Source: Nelumbo lutea (taxonomy: Eukaryota; Streptophyta; Magnoliopsida; Proteales; Nelumbonaceae). Taken from it: a stretch of 64,000 nt of DNA. Below the pieces are notes generated by a model, which saw only the letters and a list, made by a program, of their open reading frames with translations, did not search any database and was not told where the DNA came from. This document shows positions 11,601 to 23,600 of the stretch, piece after piece (the stretch's first letter is position 1; each line of letters begins with the position of its first letter). Position numbers and translations under genes: made by a program. The stretch is taken from positions 61,600,383-61,664,382 of the forward strand of contig JAKGHH010000002.1 of NCBI GenBank assembly GCA_022828595.1. Reading direction: 5' to 3'.

Positions 11601-14600
11601 CTTCTAAGCCCTTGAAGAGCTGCCCATGCTTCTGCTGTGATGGAGTCTCCTGTCCCTATAGAGACCATAAATATAATGGCAATATAATTTCTAGTATAAT
11701 ATAAACTATATTATTCCAATATGCAATACCATGTAAACATACCGAAAGGAAAAACGTAAACTTATTGCATTTTTGGCCCTGTCCATCATGTTCTTTTGCC
11801 TAGGTTGATCATTCCTAGCCCACCCTAACCCCAAGCAACCACAAATTGCCACACCTGAGCCTAACTTTTCTGCAATGTTTCAGAACGCTGAGGCATGATG
11901 CAAGGCGTTCCACTACCTAGAGGTGTGAGGCATAGTTCAGAATGTAAGAGGCATAAGCCTCTCAAACACAAGGAGGCTTAAGCCTCCTTAAGAGAAAGCG
12001 AGGATGAGGAGGAAGGAGGAAGAAAAGGAAGAAAAATCCCATTTTTCTTTATTTTAATAAAAATCTTTTATCTTAAGAAAAATGAAGATGCATAGCACTA
12101 GTTGAAAGGGGGGTGGGGTCTTCCCTTCCCTTTCCTTTCTTTTTCTCTTTTTTTTCTTCTCTTTCTTTCTTTTTCTTCCCCTTCCCTTCCCTTTCCTTTC
12201 CTTTACTTTTTTTCTTTTTTTTTCTGTCTTTTTACATTAGGTGTGCATGAGGCACATGAGGCGTATGCCTCTAGCACGCCTCATGAAAAAAAAGTATGAG
12301 GCATATGCCTCAGAGGTGTCAGCACCTCTGGCATATGCCTCAGGGCGTTTTGGGGGCGCCTCCAGGCGTACACCTCCCATGCCTACACTGGTTTTCTGTC
12401 CACCAGGGTGTGGGCAGGCCCCAGGCCTGGGCTTGCATGAAGACCCTTATCCATGATCATTCCAGCCCATAATCCAGTCAAGTTGAAAAAAGGTTGGTCA
12501 TAAATTTTCAAAATGATGATAAAGATGAAGAGGGGAAGGATGCGGTTTCTTCTTATGTTGCCAGGCTTATTGAGCCAAAACTCACCATCCCTCCATCTGA
12601 TAAGTTTTGGCCCAATAGGTCTGACTACATAATGACGATAAAGATGACTACAGTGATTATGCAGCTAAAGATTTTCAAAATTCACCTATCACCAGTTGTC
12701 ATTCACTAACCATATGGGAAAAGTAAAATACATGTTAAGGATTGGGGCAAATCTGCATAGTAATAAAAGTTTCCATTTATGCTACCCTACAACATACAGT
12801 TCAAATCCAAAACAGAGAAGTTTAATACTTACCTACAAGGGACAAAAGTATCAAAATGCATGCACCCAACTCAACTGCTCTGCGGCTTCCCATTTTAGTC
12901 ACAGCAATTGTATGCACATTTTCTGTAAGGGTCGTAGACCCAGTTCCTGTACCCCAGAGACCAGCCAATACGCTAGAAAGACCTTCAAGACCAATTCCTC
13001 GGCTGAGAACACCTGGGGTTGGAGGTCTGGATGCCACAAGTAATGATGATGCGTGGTATGACCCAACCTAAGAATAAGAATTAAACCCACTTAGAACAAT
13101 CAGAAATTCTAATAGAACTAAAGATGCAATAAATTCAAGTAATGCAAATAACTTTTCGTACACCATAATGCCACAGATTCCATAACTAAAATTTGCCATA
13201 ATTCCAACTTCACTTGATATGCTTATTACTAAACCTGAGAGATCAAAAATTTGACTTCAGATAATTGAATGGGTGAGTGGGGCGGGAATGGGAATGGGGA
13301 GAGATTAGGTTGACACTTCATGACGTATTTTCCAAACTTGACATAGCACAATAGCTGCCTTCTTATACTTGTAAAAATTTTTAAAAATATAAGGTATTAG
13401 AAAGAGACAAGAACATGGATGCACGAGAAACCCTTGTCCTCTTTGCTCATGGTGACTTGTACCATCACCATTTTCATGGCTATATGAATGCACATGATTC
13501 CCAATATCGACGATACTTGGCAATGTATCCCAAATATCCTCATTTGCTAGGTAGCCATACGAAATATTCCAGGAATCTTTTTTTCAAATATCCCTGATAT
13601 TTTGCCGATATGTCAGCGATATTTCAGATTTCATTGATGGACTATATATTTAAGTTTTAAATTTTAGAAATATTAAAAACTTGTTAATATTTCATTAAAA
13701 GTTAAAACCATCATAATTTTTTTTAAAATATTTTCCTAAAAGAACCAGCAGGGAATTGGTGATTAGATAATTAGCTTACCACTTTGATATGATTCACTTA
13801 TTAAATCACTATAATCCAAAAGAAAAATGAAAATGAATGTAACTATAAAAGAATATTCTCAATCTAATCAAAACATATAATAACAATAAAGACAAAAGTT
13901 AAGATGGCAAATAACTGACATATATAAAGAGAAGATGACTAAAGACTAAAAGTGAGACAGAGAAACATACCTATTTACGGTCTCTTAATTTTTATTTGAT
14001 TTATATAGTTCTTTGCTATGGTTTTGAGCCTTAAATGTGCAATTATATTTCTTCCAATGATCTCTTTGAAGGTTTATTAACTAATTCTATGTTTCTAGAA
14101 AACTTCCCTGATTTTTTAGATTTTTCAAATATCTTAGTAAAATTAGTGAAATTTCTCCAACTCTACATGGGGAAATGTTCATTAATATCGAAATTACAAA
14201 CTATGTGCATGCATTCTGCTATATGCAATGCAAATTGGAAAGATATTTAGCCAATATTATATATACACTTTTACCTTCAAAAGTGCAAGTTGTTTTCAGG
14301 TGAACTTTCAGTACATCACTAACGATCGCCAAACGTATTGGCATTCACCTCATTATCAGAAGCCAATACATAATAAACTAGACAAAATGCAAAATCCAAT
14401 AGTCAAACAAGGCAAAGTCGGAATGAAAGTTAAGGTAAGGTGATTAAGACAGGCCATTAGCAAGTGGAACATTTTGAAAGACAAACAACAAATGATGATG
14501 ATATCATGTTGTGTTGATAGTTCAGTCGAACCAGGTTCAGAAATAGAGAAGAGAGAAAGAAGAAAAGAAGAAGTGTCGAACAGACAGAACACATCTTAAC

Positions 14601-17600
14601 TTATGATGAAAAGACAAAAATACCCTTCCTTAGCCGACTCTAGCACTCTCCCTCAAGCTGGAGAGTATAAGTCATATAGTCCCAGCTTATTACATATATA
14701 ATTCACTCTTCCGGAACTCAACCCTTTTGTAAACAAGTCTGCCCACTGGTCACCTGTTCTCACATGCTCTATACTCGTGACACCAATAAGCACTTTTTCC
14801 CTCACAAAATGGCAATCTACCTCTATGTGTTTAGTACTCTCATGAAAAACTAGATTGGATGAGATGTGAATTGCAACTTGGTTGTCACAGTATAGTTTCA
14901 TTGGTTTGCTTATTGAGAACCAGATTTCCTGCAAAAGATTTTTCAACTACACTAGTTCACATGTATGTGCCATGGCCCTGTGTTCTCCTTCAACACTACT
15001 CCTTGCTACAACAATTTGCTTCTTGCTCTTCCATGTCACCAGATTTCCTCCAAGAAAGGTGCAGTAACCTGTAGTAGATCTCCTGCCCAATCTGCATTTG
15101 TAAGTCAACTATTTCGAGACTTCCTCCTAACTTGTACAATAACCCACGGCCTGGAGCCCCCTTCAAATATCGCACAATTCTAAGGACTACATCTCAGTGA
15201 GGAACTCGAGGGCTTTGCATGAATTGGCTTACCACACTAACAGCAAAGGAGATATTTGGTCTAGTAATAGTTAAGTAATTCAATTTTCCCACTAGCCTTT
15301 TATATCTTCCGAGATCATCAAATAATTCACCTGTATCACTGCCCAACTTCACATTCAATTTCATGGGAGTTTCAACTAGCTTAGCACCTAATAGTCCCGT
15401 TTCTTCCAATAGGTCAAGAACATATTTCCTCTAACACAAGTTTGTGCTTTGCTTCAATCTAGCAACTCCTATACCCAAGAAGTACTTCAACTTCCCAAGA
15501 TCCTTTGTCTGAAAGTGATATTGTAGAAAGACCTTCACTCTATCACTGCTAGTTATGACTATGCCATCCACGTAAACCACTAGCAAGATCTTCCGGCTTC
15601 AGAATCATAGCTAAACACTGAGTGGTCAACTTGACATTGTCTCATTCCGAACTCTTTCACTACCTCACAAATTTGCCAAACCAAGCATGGGGATACTTTT
15701 TAAGCCCATAAATAGCCTTCTTGAACTTACACACCTTACCATCCTCCCCCTGAGCAACAAACCCTAGTGGTTGCTCCATGTTCACTTCCTCTATAAGATC
15801 TCCATGGAGGAAAGCATTTTTAATGTCAAGCTAAAATAGGGACCAATCATACATGACTACTAAGGAAATCAACACACGGACTAGCCAATCTTAGCAACAG
15901 GAGAAAAAGTTGAGAATATCCTTTGGCAACTAGACGGGCTTTCAACCATTCCACTCTCCCATCTGGTAGATATTTAACAATATACACCCATTTACAACCA
16001 ACAACATGCTTACCTGGGGGAATATTGGTGAGTTCTCACGTGTGATTGTGTTTAAGGGCAAAGAGTTCATCTTCCGTAGCTTTACACCACCCTGGTGAGG
16101 TAAAAGCCTCCTAGACATCCTTAGTTGTAGACACAGAAAATAACAGAGAAACAAACTAACAATGTGAAGCGGAAAAATGAGAGACAGAAACATAATTGGA
16201 TATAGAATGCAAAATGCAACTATGTTTACCTTTCCGTAATGCAATAGGAAGATCAAGATCAGAAGGCAACTCGTGTGTAGAAGAAATTGGATCTGCAGAC
16301 GAAGTAGAAGTTGGAGGAGGTGCTAGTCTTTGTTGGTGGTCTTTCAGTATGATCCTACACTAAAGGAGGTAGAGACTCAAACACAACGGGAACAACAAGA
16401 ATGAAATTGTCAACCAGAAGGGGAAGAGGAAGAGGAACCTCTGTGGGAAAGAGAGACATCAGGATCTAAGAAGGACACAAACTCAAAAAATGTAACATCA
16501 GGGCAAATAAATGACTTTTGAGTAATGGGATTGTAGCATTTATACCCTTTTCGAATCCTAGAGTAGCCAAGAAAGATAAACTTAATTGAGTGTGCATGTC
16601 TAAACCAGGACCTAGATTATGAACAAAGCACACACACCCAAAGATCCCGAGAGTCAAGGGATATGGAGACAAAGTGGGAAACAAAATAGAAAACGTAGAA
16701 CGACTGTCAAGAATGAATAAAGGCATGCGATTAAAGAGAAAACAAGTAGTAAGCACTGCATCACTCCAAAAGCATTTGGGAACATTCATATGAGGAAGAA
16801 GGGGTCGAGTTGTTTCTTCCTCTCAACCACCCCATTTTGTTGAGGGGTGATGCATAAGATATCTAATGAATAATGCCACGTTGCTCCAAATACTGTTGAA
16901 ATGAAGTAAGGAAATACTCTTTGCCATTGTATGAACGGAGAATTTTAATTGGAACACCAAATTGTATATGTATTTCAGCATGAAATTTTTGGAAAGTGGA
17001 GAATAATTCACTCCTTTCTTTCATTAAATAAATCCATGTCATTCTTGAACAGTCATCAACAAAAATAACAAAATACGTGTAGCCATTATAGGACTTAATT
17101 CTAATTGGACTTAATTTTAATTGGACCCCAAACATCTGAATGGACTAAAGCAAAAGGGTTCAGCATACAACTATCAACTCTAGGATTGAAGGAAGCCCGA
17201 TGGTGTTTCCCATACTGACACGACTCACACTACAAAGAAGACAAACGACTCAATGATGGAACAAGTAGCTTGAGAGCTTTAAGAGATGGGCGACCAAATC
17301 TATAATGCCAATGGAGAGGAGTCAAAGAAATCTAAAGTGCAACTATAGAACCACCACCGTCAAGGTAATACAATCCACTAACTTCATGACCTCCACCAAT
17401 CGTCTTCTCCGTCTTGAGATCCTAAAAAACACAAGAGGAAGAGTAAAAAGTGGTAGAACAATTGAGAGACTTAGTTAGTTTACTAACAGACATAAGATTA
17501 AATGGTAACTTGGTTATATATAAAACAGAAGACAAAGAAAGAGATGTAGTGTCAACATTACCAACACCACAAATGGGGGAAGTAGAACCACTGGCTAAGG

Positions 17601-20600
17601 TAACAGTATGTGATGGGGAGGTCTGAGAAAGGGAGGAAAACACACCTGGAGTCCCGGTCATACGATCAGAGGCTCTAGAGTCAATTATCTAGGGGGAAGG
17701 TTTTGATGCCAGGCAAGTCATACCTGAATAAGCAAGGTGGCAGTATTCTATTGTGAAATAGCCTGAAGGAATCTCTCATACTCATCTCTTGGGATACTCA
17801 TCATCTCCTTCCCAGAAGTAACACTTCCTCTAGAGTGGGAAGGGCAGATCCACCCAATATTTTTTTTTATGAATGAAGAAATTTATTAATTCAGAAAAAA
17901 AGACCATTGAAGAGGCATGAATTGTTACCTCTTCAGAAAAGTATTACATCAAAATAAAACAGAATTAACCATAAATAAAATTACAAAGCAGCCCAAAATA
18001 GTTGCTCCTTTGTAACCCCCTTCTTAGCTAACCCATCCGCTAGGGTGTTTGCTGATCTTCCCACCCATAGAGAGGTAACAGTCATATTTCTTGTAAGCCA
18101 ATTTACTCTCCTTAATAAATCTTTGTGTTGCTACATGGCTGAAGCTGGGTCTTTCAACCATCCCACCACAATTTGATAGTCTCCTTCAACTACCAAGTGT
18201 TGAACCCCTAATTGGTCTGACAGGTTCGTACTCTGGTTTCAGCCCTACTAGGAATAGGGTAACATCGAGTTGCTCCCTTTGTTGTTGCTGAATTTTAACA
18301 TATAGAGTTAAGGGATGATAGACATTAAGTTCGTCCCAAAGATTTCTCATACTGGCATAATACTCTTCAAGGATCTGATTGCCCTACTACAAACTGAAGT
18401 ACTCCCGATAAAGATGATAAACTCTCATAGTATTGTTTTGGCCGGAATAGAGTTTCTTAGTGTGTTCCCATATCTCCTTTGTTGTGTCTAAGAACATGAA
18501 GTTAATACTGATTTTAGGTTCCATATTGTTCCGCAACCACGTCATTATTTGAGCGTCCTCCTGCTCCCAATCACTAAAACCTGAAGATTCAGTTGTAGGT
18601 TTCTCCTCCCACACATGTTTTACTTTCTTCTTAGCCTTAAGAAACACTTCCACCGACTTAACCCACGGCACATATGAGTTTGATGGATGTCGTCTGCACA
18701 CTTAAGAAATCAAAGGAAATCATCACACTCAATTTCTGGTCACCACTGTCATCTCCCATTGACGCCATCAAGGTTTCAATTGAAGAAATTGGATCTGCGC
18801 TTCCAAAAAAAATAATAAGAATAATAATTATCGGTCCAAACACACCTACTGTTGTTCTTTGAGTACTACACCAACACAATCACCACGATACTACCAAAGT
18901 ACATGCTCGACCACTTCTGTGTTAGCATAAAAAAATGACTTCTAATAACACCACAGCCACCATCTGAAAAAGAAAAACATCCCTCTTGAAACTGCTCAAT
19001 AGAGGGTTCAAACCACCATAAACACAACCACACGACCACTAAGGCTGTCGCACATGGTGACAACAGTCTAGAAACCTCCTACTAGGGTTGTCGCATTCAC
19101 TTTCACCTGTAACTAGACCACCAAAACCCTAGGAACACCTGAATAGGTTACAACGGCCCTCTGTAGATTGTCGCAGCCTTCTCTCACCCTCACTCCAGGT
19201 TGCGCAGTCGAGAAAAAAATAAAAGGAAAGAAGGGGGGAAGAAGAACTGATCGAAGCACTGAGAACTTGAAGTTGTAGTTTTCTGCTCTCCTGTTCAACC
19301 TGGCTCTGATACCATGTGTTGATAGTTCAGTCGAACCATGTTCAGAAATAGAGAAGAGAGAAAGAGAGAAGTGTCGAACTGAGAAGTCAAAGGGACCCTC
19401 CCAACCAACCATGTATATATATATATATATGTCAAAGCAAAGTACAATGTCAAATATGCCCCTACTTAAGTATGGGACATCTGACTTAACACAGTGCTAA
19501 ACAGACAAAACACATCTTAACTTATAATGAAAAGACAGAAATACCCTTCCTTAGCCAACCCCAACACACGTCAATTGTTTTTATGAAGCCAAAGCCACCT
19601 TGTTCACCTGTTCAACGAAAAGAGGAGCTATACTTGCACATTCACCATGCACCAAAGCAGACAACCCACCTTGCACAGATTTTGGCCTAACATCAACAAG
19701 CATTGACCTTCAATGAAGCAAAAGAGACTACCAATACACAAGTTCTTACCATCATTTGCACAATGATTTTGATTCTTAAGGAAAAGCCCCAATGAACACC
19801 CACTGCACTCGGTTAACCTCCCCATTACTCTCCATATTCTTCATCTCCCATGACTTCATCCTTTTACAAGAGGTGGATAACGAGTAATAACCCATATCCG
19901 GTCATCTTCACTCAACTCCATATCTTGAACCCCTATATTTCCTTTTCTTAATCGTTCAATTAGAACCATAGAAAGGGTCACATGACATCTTATTCTCCCT
20001 TTGAAGATTTTCGCCAAAAAGCCCCATCCTATTCCCCATTGACCATATGATTTCATCATTTAAGCTCTCCTTTCAACTACCCAGATGAGTATCCATATCT
20101 GGCTCTATGTGCTCTCACCTCTTCAAGATTCTTTGATTCCAGACTTTTCTCAAGTCTTCATCATTTCCAAAGCTTACTTCTTTTCTTTAAATGCCCAAAT
20201 ATCTATACTTTTATTTTGAAATTTAAAATCAATCCAACTCCTCCTATCCTCATATACCCCCACCCATGAAATGTCAACCCCACCATCTGTCACCTGATCT
20301 TCTTCTGCCTCTCAGACTGACCTATCTTCAATCTGGAACACCAAAGAACCAATCTCCAACCCATCTCTCATCCCCAAACAGTAATTACTTTTCACCTGTC
20401 AACCCTTCAGAGTCCACTCCAACACTCTCTTCCCCAACTGCTAATTCCTAGCCTTCACTGCACATACAACCCCAATAAATGATAGAACCATAGATAGATC
20501 ATCCAATTCAATGAGAATAACAGACACTTGCAACTGCTCCTGCAAAGCGGTTCTATCAATCTTCTTAAAGCGAAACATGCTCACATGCATCCCCAATCTC

Positions 20601-23600
20601 ATGAAAGGATTGAAAACACCATGCATGAAGTGGATTTTTTTTTTTTTGGTATCTTCTGAAGGGCTACACAATGGGGGGCAGCCCATCCCCCAACCCAGAT
20701 GCAAGCAGGATTCGATCCCAAGTCTCCGCTACAACCAGCAGGAGACCTTACCAACCAGCTGGTTGGTACCTTGCCACCATGCATGAAGTGGAATTCCAAC
20801 CACATTAATATGCAAAAGCTTTATTTAAGACACATTATTTGACAACCCAGCCTACAACACCCAACAACCAATTCCAAGCTCTAGTTTGTTCCAATGCTTA
20901 ACCTCCCAACATAAGAAACTTTCTACCTCTTCTTACTAAAACAAACGAAGAGAAACAGGCCCCCAAACAACTTCAAATATGAGAAGAGAAAACCAAAGAG
21001 GAGAGAAGAAGAAGATGGAGAATGGGGCAGCAACTCTATTCTTGCCAGCTCAACACGTTATCTTTAATATTAGAGACTAACAAATATTAATATTAAAGAT
21101 AGCGTGTTGATCTGGCAAGAATAGAGTTAGAGACCAATGAAAGCTAACCTAGCAGCACCTTGGAAGGCTATTCACAACACCCTTCCTCAATTCCTCAATT
21201 TTATCAGGTATGAAGTTTGTTCTGGCAACTCTGTCCATTTTTGGGAGGATATTTGGGTAGGAGACACACCTTTAAAGGATTTGTTCCCTTTGCTATTTTC
21301 TGTTTCTTTGTACGAAAAAGAGGTGGTCTCAAAATTTATCTCACTGGGAACACCATTAGATCCTACTTGGGATTTTGGGTTTCGTAGAGGACTTAGGGAT
21401 GATGAAATTGATTCTCTTTTTGTTTTGCTTGGTTGTCTTAATCAGGTTTGTTTGGATCCCTCCAAGCCAGATAAGAGGGTTTGGACTCCTAGACCCAATG
21501 GAACCTTCACCTGTGCTTCTTTCTTCAAGTCCATCTCTCAACTTTCTACTCACCAACCCTTTCCGTCAAAAGAAATTTGGTGCAAGCCAGTTCCCCCAAA
21601 AATTATGGCATTTTGTTGGGAAGTATTCCATGGGAAAGTAAACACTCTAGATAACCTACAAAAGAGAAGACCTTTCCTCTTTATTTCTCCTAATTGATGT
21701 ATCCTCTGTAGAGCTCACGGTGAGGATTGTTACCACCTATTAATATCTTGTCCCTTTTCTGCAGAACTTTGGGCTTGGCTACTTTCGTTGTTTGGGGGTA
21801 GTTGGAGTCTACCAGCAAAAGTTCACATGCTCTTCAACCATTCTACCTTTTATTGGCCTACAACAATAGGGAGAATTGTGGAATGTGCTCGTGCTGCCTT
21901 GATTTGGACTCTTTGGGAAGAAAGGAATATTAGAATCTTTCAAGAAAAGGATTAGAATCTTTCAAGAAAAGGAAATGAGCAATCAAGATTTGAAAGACTA
22001 TGTGTTAAATAGGACAATACCTTGGCTGAAGACCTTGGAAATCTTTAATCGATTCTCCTTTAATGACCTTTGGAGAAATTGATCAGCAGTAACGAGGTGT
22101 TCATCTCTAAAGGACAAATCAATTACAAGCTAGTCTCCTCCATACGAAGGCTCACTAAAGTTGAACTTTGATGAAAGTAGCATGGGTAATCTAGGACTAT
22201 CCGGAATGGGGGGTGCTTTGAGAAATGAGAAGGGAGAGATTTTGCTGCTTTACTCGGGTCCCTTGGGAATTGGGGACTCCATCAAGGCAGAACTTTTAGT
22301 TGTTGTACAAGGGGTGTAATTTGCAAACCAGCTGGGGGTACAACACCTAATAATCGAGGGGAATTCCAAAGTGGTGGTGGGTTGGTTGAAAAATCCTAAA
22401 GAGGCTATGTGGCGTTACAAGAATGAAATGAAGAAATTTAGTTGGTTGACAAAGAATATGGTGGTCACTGTACAGTGGGTGGGGAGATCAGCAACCACTG
22501 TTTTAACTTCCCTACCTCCCAACTTCTCTTTGATCTTCTCTATCCATCTTCTAGAATTTTACTTGGTTCATAATAGTGATCTCATGACAGTTGGTAAAAT
22601 ATTAAATGTCTCTTACAAGTTACAAGGAATGAGGTTTGCAAAACAGATTGGGCTGAAGCAGGTGGAGGTGGAAAGGGACTCAAAATTAGTCATTTCATGG
22701 ATGAATAGTCATGGAGCTTGGATGTATAGGCAAACTCTGAGGAAAACTGGTAACCAAGCAAAAGATGTGGAAGTAACATTCAAATGGATAATGTTGACAG
22801 TTGTTTTGTGTACCGTTTAGTACCACAAGGGTACTAATGTAATTTCTCTCCTGTTTATATTGTATGACTAGGCCGGTATAAATAATAACTCTTTCACTCG
22901 TCTCCTGGATGCTGGAGGGTTTCAGTCCACTCGACTCTCCTCTCCTCTCTTCTCTTCCTCTTGCTCAACATGGTATCAGAGCAAGTTCGTCCAGACCTGA
23001 AAACAAGTTAGTTGAGGTCATTATCCAATGTCGAGTTGGTTGCCTCTTCATCTCCTAGAAGTCATATCCCTGATGCTTGAGCTCAAGAAGCAAGAAGGTG
23101 TCGGCCTGACTGTTCAGCTTCCTAGTGCAGAAAAGAGTTCTGGTATAGAGTCTTTTCATATTCCAGCCCAGATGCTATCTTCCTTGATTGCTCAACCGTA
23201 GAGTGGCTGCCATCTGATGTACGAAGAGAAGATTATGGTTTGCAGAGAGGCTGGTATTCAAGAAGGTACTATCCATCCACTGTTCGGGTGCCCTGGTATT
23301 CAACTGAAGTTGTTCTTCGTTTTTTTTTCCTTCTGCACCCTTCGATGGACTGTTGATGCCCTAAAAATCTGAATGTGGTGTTCTCCTCTTGTGTATCACT
23401 ACTATTTGGCTACATTGTTAATGGACTGAAGTTGTTTTTTTTCTCCTTGACTGTACTTGCTGTTCGGCTACATTGTTTATCTCAGTGACTATTCGGCTAC
23501 CCTAAAGTTGGTGTCAGCCGATTAGGTATATGGTGAACTATCACCTTGTGTCTTCCTTTCTACTAAGGAGTTGTATGAAAACTATGAAACCATAGGTCAT

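Larger units (their letters stand above)
14512..19566 (-). mobile_element. Decayed Ty1/copia LTR retrotransposon A in NAT12 intron 7
   Basis: Minus-strand element with LTRs at 14512-14645 (3') and 19317-19566 (5'). A primer-binding site TGGTATCAGAGCCA, matching the initiator methionine tRNA end, lies next to the 5' LTR (19301-19314). A purine-rich tract lies next to the 3' LTR. The order gag, protease, integrase, reverse transcriptase, RNase H is the copia order. All domains carry stops or frameshifts and a LINE is inserted at 17859-18204. I found no clear target duplication. It is older than copia B by its decay. Confidence 0.92.

Noticed and set aside
19113..19412. 99-codon minus-strand frame across the copia A 5' LTR edge
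   Set aside because: It spans LTR, primer site and leader of the element; chance frame.
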